Assembly (NCBI RefSeq): GCF_013185065.1 | Contig: NZ_JAAVTO010000021.1 | Location: forward strand, 1 to 40,808 | DNA: 40,808 nucleotides | Source of the DNA: Adlercreutzia sp. ZJ473 | Lineage (GTDB): Bacteria; Actinomycetota; Coriobacteriia; Coriobacteriales; Eggerthellaceae | Reading direction: 5' to 3' | Part shown: positions 17,233 to 24,695 of the stretch, in pieces | Position numbering within the stretch: the first letter of the stretch is position 1 | Layout of the letters: the number at the start of each line of letters is the position of its first letter | Program-made: the position numbers and the translations under genes | Notes under the pieces: generated by a model | Told to the model about the DNA's origin: nothing | The model's input: only the letters and a program-made list of their open reading frames with translations | Database searches by the model: none

Positions 17233-18248
17233 CACACCCACTCCTTCCGCGTGCGGATGAGGAGGAACACGAACATCGGCGTGCCGATGAGCGCCGTGAG
17301 CACGCCTAGGGGCAAATCGGAGAACGAGGAGCGCACTATGTCGTCGATGAGCAGCAAGAAGATGCCGCCGGCGAGAAACGAGCTTCCCAGCAGCTTGGAG
17401 AACGACGCGCCCGTTATCGTGCGGGCGATATGGGGAACCACCATGCCGATCCAGCCGATGATGCCCGCAACGGAGACCGCGCATGCGGTCATGAGGGTGG
17501 AGGCCACGATGACGACGCCCTTGACCACGTTGACGTTGACCCCCATGGACCGCGCCTCGTCCTCCCCCGCGGCCAGGACGTCGATCTTGTTGCGAAACGC
17601 GAACAGCAGGGCCAGCGACAGCACGACGGCGGGCAACATGAGGACAAGGTCGGCGTTGTCCCCTTTGTTCAAGCTCCCCATCAGCCAAAACGTGATCGAC
17701 GGAAGCACGCTGTCAGTATCGGCCACCGTCTTCACGATGGAGATGAGCGCTTGGAAGAAGCTGGACGTCACCACGCCCGCCAGCACGAGCACCGTGAGGT
17801 TCTGCCGGCCCAGCACCGCGCCGATGACGTAGGCGAGCAGCACGGCCACCGAGCCGCCGACGAAGGCGGCGAGCTGGATCTGCCACCAGGTGCACCCGTT
17901 GAGCATGGCGAGCGCCGCGCCGAAGCCCGCGCCTGCCGACACTCCCAAGATGTCCGAGGACACCATGGGGTTCTTGAACACCGTCTGATACGACGCCCCC
18001 GACACCGCCAGCGCACCGCCGATCAACACCGAGAGCGTGATCTGCGGAAAGCGGACGCCGAGCATGATCTGGTCGGTCACGGCAGACCAATACGGCTCGA
18101 TCCCCGTCAGGCGCGAGAGCAGGACGTCGACCACGAGCGACACAGACGCGTCGACGCTGCCGATGACGAACGAGCACAGGTAGACGACGACCAGCGTCGC
18201 CGCCAAGAGGCCCATCTTCACCCAGAAACGCCGATCGCGCATCCTCAT
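17232..18248 (-). CDS. FecCD/BtuC-type ABC transporter permease
   Basis: The 338-residue product has about nine to ten hydrophobic segments and the family stretches GGALAVSGASYQTVFKNPM, GVSAGAGFG and GWIGMVVPHIAR. It would form the membrane channel as a homodimer. The start at 18248 overlaps the moeA stop (ATGA), and its end overlaps the ATPase start, so the order moeA–permease–ATPase–binding protein is translated as a unit. FecCD-type systems carry iron chelates, cobalamin, haem and, for MolBC, molybdate. Confidence 0.92.
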   Translation of the reverse strand: MRMRDRRFWVKMGLLAATLVVVYLCSFVIGSVDASVSLVVDVLLSRLTGIEPYWSAVTDQIMLGVRFPQITLSVLIGGALAVSGASYQTVFKNPMVSSDILGVSAGAGFGAALAMLNGCTWWQIQLAAFVGGSVAVLLAYVIGAVLGRQNLTVLVLAGVVTSSFFQALISIVKTVADTDSVLPSITFWLMGSLNKGDNADLVLMLPAVVLSLALLFAFRNKIDVLAAGEDEARSMGVNVNVVKGVVIVASTLMTACAVSVAGIIGWIGMVVPHIARTITGASFSKLLGSSFLAGGIFLLLIDDIVRSSFSDLPLGVLTALIGTPMFVFLLIRTRKEWV

Positions 18249-19456
18249 CGGCTCGCCCTCCCTTGCGCCGAGGTGCCCAGCATCTCCACCGCAAGCTCGC
18301 TTCCCGCCGCAAGGCTGCTTCCCGGCGCCAGGGCGCACCAGGCGTTGACTGCCCGCACGTTCTGGGCGAGCGACGTCGCGCGGGAGGGCACGCCGACATG
18401 CAGCCTGCCGTCACGCTCCTCGGCAACCAGGCGAACCAGATACTCGAGCTGCGGGCGCGCCGCGAGCGGGACGTCGAGCACGGCGTCTCGCGTCATGCGC
18501 TGAGGCACCTCCTGGCCCTGGTAGAAGCATATGAGCGCCTGGAGGAGCCAGTCGCAGGCCAGCCATGCGGCCATCATGGGGCCGGGAACGTTGAGCGCCG
18601 GCTTTCCGTCGATGACGGCAAGGCCCACGGGGCGCCCGGGAACCGCCTTGATGCCATGCGAGAAGTACGAGGCGCGCTCCTGCAGAAGCTGGGCGCAGAA
18701 GTCCTCGGAGCCGCGCGAGGAGCCGCCGTTCACCAGGACGATGTCGCAGTCCGCCACAAGCTCGTCGATCGCTGCGCCGAGGAGCGCCTCGTCGTCGGCG
18801 ACGATGGGGTGCTCGACGAGGCAGGCGCCCCATTGCTGCACGAACCCCCTGATCATGAGACCGTTGCTTTGAATGGTCTTGCCGCGGGCGGGTCGCGTGC
18901 CCACTGCCACGAGCTCGCTTCCCGTGGGAAGGTAGCCGATGCGCAGCTTGCGCCTCACCTCCACCGCGTCAAAGCCGGCGGCGGCGAGCAGCGCTACGTC
19001 CTCGGGACGCAGCACGGTTCCCTCAGCGCAGAGGAGCTCGCCTTCCGCAAGCTGGGACCCTGCGGCGCGAACGCCATCACCCGGCTCGACTCCCTTGACG
19101 TCGGCGAGCGAGAGGGTCCCGTCCGGCAAGGCCCCCACCTTCTCGATGGCGATCACCGCGTCAAACTCGTCGGGGAAGTCATCTCCCGTGTCGGCGCGCG
19201 CGAAGTCAACGCCCAGCTTCCACGATGACGCATCAGGCATGCCGCCCGCGAAGTCCGCCGACCTGACGGCTATCCCGTCAAAAGCCGACACGCGATGCAC
19301 GGGCGCATTCCACTGCGCGCGGTACTCCCGGGCAGCAACGCGCCCGAAAGCTTCTTCGAGCCCTATCAGCTCCGTCTCAGCGGGCACCTTCCAGCGGCTC
19401 GTCAGCGCGCAGACGGCCTCGGGACGCGTGAGCGCTTTCTCGACATCGAACCTCAC
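18245..19456 (-). CDS. moeA: Divergent MoeA-like molybdopterin molybdenumtransferase
   Basis: MoeA inserts molybdenum into adenylated molybdopterin. The protein (403 residues) has the MoeA order: N-terminal domains with a VSAFDGIAVRSADF segment (about 57–70), a LPTGSEL segment, NGGSSRGSEDF, then VPGRPVG and NVPGPMM, and a small C-terminal beta domain. It departs from standard MoeA at key places: MDGYAVR is FDGIAVR and the LPGNPVSA segment is VPGPMMAA, so activity may be changed. The GTG at 19456 has GGAGGGGG upstream; a TTG at 19492 would extend it through the promoter. As first gene of the importer operon it suggests that the imported metal or compound goes to a molybdopterin-like step. Confidence 0.8.
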   Translation of the reverse strand: MRFDVEKALTRPEAVCALTSRWKVPAETELIGLEEAFGRVAAREYRAQWNAPVHRVSAFDGIAVRSADFAGGMPDASSWKLGVDFARADTGDDFPDEFDAVIAIEKVGALPDGTLSLADVKGVEPGDGVRAAGSQLAEGELLCAEGTVLRPEDVALLAAAGFDAVEVRRKLRIGYLPTGSELVAVGTRPARGKTIQSNGLMIRGFVQQWGACLVEHPIVADDEALLGAAIDELVADCDIVLVNGGSSRGSEDFCAQLLQERASYFSHGIKAVPGRPVGLAVIDGKPALNVPGPMMAAWLACDWLLQALICFYQGQEVPQRMTRDAVLDVPLAARPQLEYLVRLVAEERDGRLHVGVPSRATSLAQNVRAVNAWCALAPGSSLAAGSELAVEMLGTSAQGRASR

Positions 19457-19502
19457 GGCAGCTCTCCCCCTCCGTACGTTGTCCTTAATCAATACATATA
19501 TT

Positions 19503-19542
19503 AGAATAATAGTTATTCAAGAATAATAAGTTGCCATGGCAA
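19503..19542 (-). promoter_or_regulatory. Crp/Fnr-type operator and -10 for the moeA–importer operon
   Basis: TTGCCATGGCAA (19531–19542), extended to the 14-bp palindrome GTTGCCATGGCAAC, lies 22 bp upstream (on the minus strand) of TATTCT (+ positions 19503–19508). The repeat centre would be about -41 from transcription start, the place for class II activation by a Crp-type protein. There is no good -35. The same arrangement occurs at 23712–23751. It also lies 55 bp before the regulator gene start, so may control it too. Confidence 0.75.
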
Positions 19543-19597
19543 CATGAACGTATCTCGCAAGACGAACCGTTGGGTTCCGCCGAAGGAGCAGCACGCA

Positions 19598-20278
19598 ATG
19601 CAGCATCATCCGACCACGATCGACCACGAGGCGCTTGCGCGCCTTCCGCTCTTCGAGGGAATTCCCGCCGAGAAGCTCAAGCAGGTCCTCATCTGCCTCA
19701 AGGCTCAGCAGCGCTGCTACGCGAAGGACGAGACCATATTCCACAGCGGCGACAATCGGCGCACGGCGGGCGTGCTTGCGCGGGGATGCGCTGCGAACGT
19801 ATGGGTTGACCGCGAGGGGAATCGCTCGATCATCAGCGAGTACGCCCCGGGATCCATCATCGCCGGAGATGCGCTGACAAGCGGCGTTGCTATAGCTCCG
19901 CTCGACGTGGTGGCCACGCGGGATTGCGTGGTAGTGAGCTTCAGCATGGACGTGAGGGTGACCGGCTGCGAGCGATGCCGCCATTACGCCGACATCGTGC
20001 AAGAGAACGCGACCAAGGCCATCATGCAGATGAACGAGCAGATGGCGCGGAGGATCTGCGTGCTGTCAGAGCGCTCGGTGCGCGGCAAGATCACGTCGTT
20101 TCTGGCTGAGCAGGCCGAGAAGGCGGGATCTCGCTCCTTCACCATCGACTTCGACCGCCAGCAGCTCGCCGACTACCTCTTCGTCGAGCGGACCGCCCTC
20201 TCCCGCGAGCTCGGCAAGATGCGGAGGGAAGGGCTCATCGCCTGCGAGCGCAACGAGTTCACGCTGCTCGGCGAATGA
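19598..20278 (+). CDS. Crp/Fnr-family transcription regulator
   Basis: The 226-residue protein has an N-terminal cyclic-nucleotide-binding-type beta roll (about 15–120), a long dimer helix (about 130–165) and a C-terminal winged helix whose recognition helix includes ERTALSRELGKM (about 185–200). Cys124 and Cys127 form a CxxC at the domain hinge that could sense redox, metal or haem; the glycine-rich phosphate-binding motif for cAMP is not clear. I start it at 19598 because AAGGAG precedes it; an ATG at 19544 lacks a site and abuts the palindrome. It sits between and divergent from the importer operon and convergent with the nitrogenase-like operon, whose promoters share one operator, so it is the likely regulator of both. 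Confidence 0.85.
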   Translation: MQHHPTTIDHEALARLPLFEGIPAEKLKQVLICLKAQQRCYAKDETIFHSGDNRRTAGVLARGCAANVWVDREGNRSIISEYAPGSIIAGDALTSGVAIAPLDVVATRDCVVVSFSMDVRVTGCERCRHYADIVQENATKAIMQMNEQMARRICVLSERSVRGKITSFLAEQAEKAGSRSFTIDFDRQQLADYLFVERTALSRELGKMRREGLIACERNEFTLLGE

Positions 20279-20395
20279 GGGGCAGAGCGCGCTGAGCCGT
20301 TGAGCGCCGAAGGCGACGCGGCGAAGCGGGCTTGCGGCAGCGACTCCGGCGGTGCTTCCGGCCGTGACTCCGGCAGCGTTTCAGGCAGCGGCGGG

Positions 20396-21631
20396 TCAGG
20401 CCACGCGCGCGCACGCCTCGATCGTCCGCGCGATCACGTCCTCCCACCTGCCCATGTCGCCGTGCTGATCGAACAGCTTCCCGGAGACCGCCCGATGAGG
20501 CCAAGGGACCGTCACCATGTCACGCGCCTCGGGGAGCCTGAAGAGCAGCGGGTCAGCCACCAGGACGTCGTAGGCGCCCTGCGCCAAGAGCGCCGCCAGG
20601 CGCTCCTCGGAGTCGAGCTCGATTGTGCCCAGCCGTTGCGTTGCGCGCTGGTCGGTGAAGAACGAAGCCGCCGCAACCGAGGCACCGCATGCTCGCCGCG
20701 CAACCTCATGCGACAGCGCATGGGCGGAGATCTGCTCGGCCACCACCAGCACGCGCGCGCCCGAGCCGCCGCATGCGTTTGCCGCGAGGAGCGCGCAGGA
20801 ATCCCCCTTCGCGGCGATCGCCGCCAGCTCGTCCATGCCATGGTCGAAGCATGCCGGCGACCAGCACAGGGAGGGGATGCCGAAGCGCGCCTCGAGCTCA
20901 CGGGCGAGCTCGAGGCCCGATTCCGAGCCGACGAGCGCGACCTTGCAGCTGGCAAGGTCGTCGGTTTTCGCATGCTCGGCGCCGAAGGGCAGCGCCGGCG
21001 TCCACCCGCCGTCCTCGACGAAGCGCATCGCGGCGCGTACGGCCTCGCAGCTTCCGAAGTCGAACGGGTTGAACCCCACGAGGGCGGCGCGCGGCTTTGA
21101 GGCCTCGCGTGCAGGACGGTCGCCCGCGCCCGCCTGCCGGCCTGCCTCCGCGCTCGCGTGGCAGCCGCCGCGATCATGCTGCGGCGGCGCGGCGGGCTCG
21201 AGACGCAGGGCGGCTTCGTACGCCCGCTTGATGCCGACGTCATAGCTGGCGAACCCGTCAGTCTCGATGCCGACGACCGGAACACCGGCCTCGCTTGCAA
21301 CCTGGCGCGCCAACCCGGGAAGATCCATGCCCACCAGCGAGGGGACGGGGGTTCCCAACAGCGCGGCCAAGCGGGGGCGCGAGCGTCTCAGCATGGCGCC
21401 GACCTGGCATGCCAGCGCCTCGTCAACGCCCAGCACGGTGTCGACGGTGCGCAGCTGCGCGGAAAGCACCGGACGCTCCGCATCGTCGAGGCGCACGCCC
21501 TCGGCCTCGAGGAAGCTGTACGAGCAACATCCCGGGTCGACGAAGACCAGCTGCGCGTCGCAGCCGGAAAGGACGCTCGCGGCGCCTGAGTAGTCAGAGG
21601 CGAAGGGCGGGAGGAAGCGCGACAGCTGCAT
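20396..21631 (-). CDS. Nitrogenase component 1-like protein (NifK/N side)
   Basis: This 411-residue protein belongs to the nitrogenase component 1 superfamily (Oxidored_nitro). It opens with FLPPFASDYSGAASVL and has DPGCCSYSF (Cys35, Cys36), DTVLGVDEAL, LLGTPVPSLVGMDLPG and GIETDGF, the pattern of uncharacterised nitrogenase-like subunits found in anaerobes. Cys24, Cys35 and Cys36 are the only cysteines in the first 150 residues, unlike the three spaced P-cluster ligands of NifK, so any metal cluster must be bound differently. A low-complexity insert lies at about 165–195. It starts 3 bp after the preceding gene. It is too short for NifK, and there is no sign of FeMo-cofactor ligands. The true reaction is unknown. 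Confidence 0.8.
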   Translation of the reverse strand: MQLSRFLPPFASDYSGAASVLSGCDAQLVFVDPGCCSYSFLEAEGVRLDDAERPVLSAQLRTVDTVLGVDEALACQVGAMLRRSRPRLAALLGTPVPSLVGMDLPGLARQVASEAGVPVVGIETDGFASYDVGIKRAYEAALRLEPAAPPQHDRGGCHASAEAGRQAGAGDRPAREASKPRAALVGFNPFDFGSCEAVRAAMRFVEDGGWTPALPFGAEHAKTDDLASCKVALVGSESGLELARELEARFGIPSLCWSPACFDHGMDELAAIAAKGDSCALLAANACGGSGARVLVVAEQISAHALSHEVARRACGASVAAASFFTDQRATQRLGTIELDSEERLAALLAQGAYDVLVADPLLFRLPEARDMVTVPWPHRAVSGKLFDQHGDMGRWEDVIARTIEACARVA

Positions 21632-21634
21632 GGC

Positions 21635-22894
21635 TCACACCAGACCTTCCGCGTCGCCCCTGACCGATGAGCGCCCATGCCGCGCCGCGCGCGCCAGCGC
21701 TTCGTAGAAGCGCGCCACGCCGTCGAAGCCGAAGCATCCCTCGTCATGGAACATGTCCACCGCGGCATGCGCTCCGAAGCACGCCGCCGCGTCGGCGCCG
21801 ACGGCCAGAAGCCCCTCCGCGCCGCCCAGGGCGCCCGCGTTCAGCCCAAAGGCGCTGTCCAGCTGCATGATCTCAGGATGCGTCCGCGCAAGCTCGCGCG
21901 CTCCCTCACGCTGGGACGCCTTGGCGTGCGGGGCCACGACCGCGATGACGTGAAACCCCGCGTCAGCAAGCGACTGCGCCAGCGCATGCGGCTTGTGCGT
22001 CGCAAGGGAGTCAACGGCGACGGGTCGTTCCCCTACCGCCTTGCGTGCCTGCTCGAGCGCGCGTTCGGCACGCTCGCGTGCGCGCCTGAGGTCATGTGAC
22101 GACGCCTCGGGGCACGTGCAGGCAGCTTCGTCGACCACGCCGCGCGCATGCAGCGCCTGAGCGAGCGCGGCGTAGTTGGCGGCCATGCGGCCGACGCCAT
22201 AGGTCGTCTGCCAGTGCAACGTCGGCAGGCGCAGCCTCTGCTCGAGCTGGAGGCACTGGCGCCTTCCGATCCAGGAGACCGAGAGCGCAAGCGCGCTCGA
22301 TGCAAGGCGCCGGTATTCGTCGAAGGTGCGGCAGGTGGCGACGTTGCGCACCTCGCTCACGCCCCACGCGCGCATAACCGCGACGAACTCGGATGTTGCC
22401 GGAAGGTCGTCGAACCGCCCCACCACCATGATGGCGTCATCGTGGCGCTCTTGCGGCTCGAGCAGGTCGCATATGCCTCCCTGCATGCCGGATGACTTCT
22501 CCCGCCCTCCTTCTGACACCGGGTTGACCCGCGTGACGGCGATGCGGACGCCCGGCACGGCCCTCTCAAGCGCCTGCACGAGCGCTTGCTCGTCTGTGCC
22601 CAGAAAATCGTCGACGCAGTTGAACACGAGCGTCACGACGCGCGGACGCTCAGGAAGGCGCGCGGCAAGGTCAGCCACCACCAGGGGCAAGCGCCGCTCG
22701 TAGTCACCGAGGGCGATGTCAGAGGGGCTGAGGAAGCAGAACGAGTAGTCATCCGACGCACCGTTCTCCAGGACGCGCAGCGCATGGCGACGCCCGCACG
22801 CAGGCGGGCACACGAACAGGGTGTGGCTCTCAGGTACGCGCAGGCGGTCGCGATGGCGCTGCGGCAGGCGCGTGCGGTAGCGAAGGTCAGTCAT
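21635..22894 (-). CDS. Nitrogenase component 1-like protein (NifD/E side)
   Basis: This 419-residue protein is the partner component 1-like subunit. The N-terminal part has FVCPPACGRRHALR (Cys29, Cys33), Cys53 and FNCVDDFLGTDEQAL (Cys93), a set of cysteines that could bind an Fe–S cluster at the subunit interface. The rest has the repeated alpha/beta fold of the family with an HWQTTYGVGR segment. The homocitrate and FeMo-cofactor ligands of NifD (Cys275, His442) are not recognisable. The ATG overlaps the end of the NifH-like gene by 8 bases, and the next subunit begins 3 bp after its stop. With NifH it would form a two-component ATP-driven reductase. Confidence 0.8.
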   Translation of the reverse strand: MTDLRYRTRLPQRHRDRLRVPESHTLFVCPPACGRRHALRVLENGASDDYSFCFLSPSDIALGDYERRLPLVVADLAARLPERPRVVTLVFNCVDDFLGTDEQALVQALERAVPGVRIAVTRVNPVSEGGREKSSGMQGGICDLLEPQERHDDAIMVVGRFDDLPATSEFVAVMRAWGVSEVRNVATCRTFDEYRRLASSALALSVSWIGRRQCLQLEQRLRLPTLHWQTTYGVGRMAANYAALAQALHARGVVDEAACTCPEASSHDLRRARERAERALEQARKAVGERPVAVDSLATHKPHALAQSLADAGFHVIAVVAPHAKASQREGARELARTHPEIMQLDSAFGLNAGALGGAEGLLAVGADAAACFGAHAAVDMFHDEGCFGFDGVARFYEALARAARHGRSSVRGDAEGLV

Positions 22895-23651
22895 GCGGCA
22901 CGGCCTCGGGAAGCGCTGCTATGAAGTCGGCCAGGTCCCCGTATGCGCGGGCGGCGGCGCTGTCGCGGAAGCGCTCGAAGCACAGCGCGCCCGCCTCATC
23001 CGACTCTTGGACCTCATCGCTCCGAGGGATGCGCGCCACCAGGCTCACCTGCTCCTCTTCGCAGAAACGCGCCAGGGCCTCATCCTCGTTCCTGACGTTT
23101 CGGCAGTTGGCGACGAGCCCGGCGAACTCGGCGTAGCCACGGCCCTCGAAGTGGCGCAGCGCCGCCAAGATGTTGCTTGCCGCATACAGCGACATCATCT
23201 CGCCTGAGGAGACGACGAGGACATGCCGGGCGTACGCGCTCCGCAGGGGCATGGCGAATCCCCCGCACACCACATCGCCCAAGACGTCGTACAACACGAC
23301 GTCAGGGCGCACGACGTCGAAGGCGTGCAAGGCATCGAGCTGCTGAAACGCCGTGATGACGCCGCGGCCCGCGCAGCCAACCCCCGGCAGCGGCCCGCCC
23401 GACTCGGCGCAGTAGACGCCTGACGCCGATCGGAACACGATGTCCTCCAAGGCCACAGCGCCGCCGTCGCGCATTCTGTCCAGGACGGTCGGGATGCGCT
23501 GCCCGCCCATGAGCAGGCGCGTCGAGTCCGACTTGGGGTCGCATCCTATCTGCAGGACCGTGAGGCCGCGTTCGGCCAAGGCCGCCGCCACGTTGCAGGT
23601 GGTGGTCGACTTGCCGATGCCCCCTTTTCCGTAGATCGCAACGCGCCTCAC
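22887..23651 (-). CDS. NifH-like Fe protein (ATP-dependent electron donor)
   Basis: This 254-residue protein matches the NifH/BchL/CfbC Fe-protein family. The P-loop is GKGGIGKST (residues 8–16); Cys93 in GVGCAGRGVITA and Cys129 in DVVCGGFAMP are the two ligands each monomer gives to the shared [4Fe-4S] cluster, with the arginine two after Cys93 conserved. It would pass single electrons with ATP hydrolysis to the component 1-like pair. The start is GTG at 23651 with GAGGAGG upstream; a longer frame to 23708 runs through the leader hairpin. It is slightly shorter than NifH (about 290). The usual nif genes are missing, so nitrogen fixation is not indicated. Confidence 0.9.
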   Translation of the reverse strand: MRRVAIYGKGGIGKSTTTCNVAAALAERGLTVLQIGCDPKSDSTRLLMGGQRIPTVLDRMRDGGAVALEDIVFRSASGVYCAESGGPLPGVGCAGRGVITAFQQLDALHAFDVVRPDVVLYDVLGDVVCGGFAMPLRSAYARHVLVVSSGEMMSLYAASNILAALRHFEGRGYAEFAGLVANCRNVRNEDEALARFCEEEQVSLVARIPRSDEVQESDEAGALCFERFRDSAAARAYGDLADFIAALPEAVPHD

Positions 23652-23669
23652 GAAGCCTCCTCGTCCGCC

Positions 23670-23692
23670 GCGCAGCCTTGCGAAGGCTGCGC
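23670..23692 (-). other. Leader hairpin before the NifH-like gene
   Basis: GCGCAGCCTT (23670–23679) and AAGGCTGCGC (23683–23692) form a perfect 10-bp stem with a 3-base loop, in the 54-base leader between the predicted transcription start and the ribosome site. On the minus strand it could stabilise the mRNA or attenuate. Read on the + strand it is followed by TCTTTTCT and would look like a terminator, so it could also block antisense transcription. Confidence 0.55.
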
Positions 23693-23711
23693 TCTTTTCT
23701 ATCTGCAAACA

Positions 23712-23751
23712 AGGATAGTTGATCTCAGGCCGAAAGACGTTGCAACGGCAA
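23712..23751 (-). promoter_or_regulatory. Crp/Fnr-type operator and -10 for the nitrogenase-like operon
   Basis: TTGCAACGGCAA (23740–23751) lies 22 bp upstream on the minus strand of TATCCT (+ positions 23712–23717), the same distance as at the moeA operon. On the minus strand the two sites share CATGTTGCC and GCAAC, differing at only 2 of 17 positions. There is no clear -35, as expected for an activated promoter. Confidence 0.75.
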
Positions 23752-23911
23752 CATGCGGGGCTTGGGACGAGAAGCTGCTCGGCAACAACTACCGCATCAT
23801 GGGTTGGCCGAGCTCCGAAGCAATCAGCAAGTGCTACGAGAAGATGTCCTCACAAGAGCATGCCTCGTCTTGCTTGGCAAGCGCTCCCTCATGAGCCATA
23901 TGAACGTCCTG

Positions 23912-23940
23912 TTGGCTCTCCCCTTTTTCTGCGATAGAAT
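23912..23940 (+). promoter_or_regulatory. Promoter of the RelBE-like pair
   Basis: TTGGCT (23912–23917) and TAGAAT (23935–23940) are 17 bp apart. TAGAA (23935–23939) and TTCTA (23959–23963) form the ends of an imperfect inverted repeat covering the -10 and start site, a likely place for antitoxin binding. The 160 bases between the nitrogenase-like promoter and this one hold no supported gene. Confidence 0.55.
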
Positions 23941-23973
23941 GTACTGCATTGTTATACGTTCTAAGGACTCGCT

Positions 23974-24201
23974 ATGGCAATGGAGGCGACGGCCGTCAGG
24001 TTCGCACCTGAGGAGAAGGCCTGGATTCAAAGCTACGCGGACTTCTGCGGGAAGACGTTCTCGGACGTCGTTCGCGAGGCTGCCCTAGAAAAGGTCGAGG
24101 AAGCAGTCGACCTCGAAGCCTATGCCCAGGCCCTCGAAGAAGACGACGGGGTTCGCTATTCGACGGACGAGGTTATGCGCATGGCCATGATGGCGCCATG
24201 A
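23974..24201 (+). CDS. RelB/DUF6290-type ribbon-helix-helix antitoxin
   Basis: The 75-residue product has a short ribbon (ATAVRFAPEE) and two helices typical of an RHH DNA-binding domain (about 5–50), then an acidic tail that would wrap the toxin. It begins with AAGGA six bases upstream and overlaps the toxin gene start (ATGA at 24198–24201). Antitoxins of this kind block the toxin and repress their own promoter. Confidence 0.85.
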   Translation: MAMEATAVRFAPEEKAWIQSYADFCGKTFSDVVREAALEKVEEAVDLEAYAQALEEDDGVRYSTDEVMRMAMMAP

Positions 24202-24482
24202 GCTACCGCGTCGTCTGGACGAAGCGCGCTTCCAAGGAGCTTCTGGCCATTCCGAAAAAGCAGCGCCTCATGATAGCCACGTGGGTGCAAGATAACCTGG
24301 AAGGCTGCGCCAACCCAAAGGCCATCCCGAACTCGAAGGCCATCCAGGGCTCCGTTCAGGGCTGGCGCTATCGCGTGGGCAGCTACCGCGTGCTTGCGCG
24401 CATCGAAGAGGACGAGCTCATCATTGAAGTCGTCCGGGTAGGCCATCGTCAAGGCGTCTACGGCAACCTGCCGAAGATGTGA
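24198..24482 (+). CDS. RelE-family toxin
   Basis: The 94-residue basic protein matches RelE/ParE-type toxins: YRVVWTKRASKELLAIPKK at the start, then GWRYRVGSYRVLARIEEDELIIEVVRVGHR with the arginines expected at the active surface, ending in VYGN. RelE toxins cut mRNA on the ribosome; some relatives attack gyrase, so the target is not certain. It is coupled to the antitoxin gene. The pair has lower GC than the flanking housekeeping genes, which fits transfer. Confidence 0.88.
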   Translation: MSYRVVWTKRASKELLAIPKKQRLMIATWVQDNLEGCANPKAIPNSKAIQGSVQGWRYRVGSYRVLARIEEDELIIEVVRVGHRQGVYGNLPKM

Positions 24483-24562
24483 CCGCTGGGCTGCGAAACA
24501 ATGCGGGGCCGCAGGCGATGCGATCCCCTTCCGCTGGAAGCCCATAGCGGCTGAGAAGATCA

Positions 24563-24585
24563 AGGCCCGCGATCGTCGCGGGCCT
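24563..24585. terminator. Terminator-like hairpin after the toxin gene
   Basis: AGGCCCGCGA (24563–24572) and TCGCGGGCCT (24576–24585) form a perfect 10-bp stem with a 3-base loop. There is no T run, but the strength and position suggest it ends the toxin operon and perhaps the opposite transcript as well. Confidence 0.55.
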
Positions 24586-24593
24586 CTCACACG

Positions 24594-24650
24594 TCACCGT
24601 TCGATGCTACCAAGCTTGGCGAGAAGCTCGGAGGCGGCGGGGCAGGCGTC
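24594..24650 (-). pseudogene. 3'-end fragment of a gene like the one at 28377–28745
   Basis: The minus strand encodes DACPAASELLAKLGSIER and a stop, nearly the same as the end of the complete small protein 4 kb away (DACAAASELLAKFGRIDL). At DNA level the two share the stretch CTCGGAGGCGGCGG and flanks. An in-frame stop lies about 40 bases upstream and nothing else of the gene is present, so it is a broken duplicate or a recombination remnant next to the toxin–antitoxin pair. Confidence 0.65.
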
Positions 24651-24695
24651 AAATGCAGATTGCTCGGGTCTATCCTGCCCTGAACTACTTCGAGG

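Noticed and set aside
20300-21245. Long + strand frames opposite the NifK-like gene
   Set aside because: Arg/Ala/Pro-rich antisense translation with no family features or ribosome site.
20396-23651. True nitrogen-fixing nitrogenase (nifHDK)
   Set aside because: Subunits are short, the cofactor and P-cluster ligands are not recognisable, and nifB, nifE, nifN and nifV are absent from the window.
23719-23937. Short frame upstream of the antitoxin gene, and another frame there with protein-like sequence (LLGNNYRIMGWPSSE)
   Set aside because: They begin inside the nitrogenase-like promoter and have no ribosome site; a degraded gene remnant is possible but unsupported.
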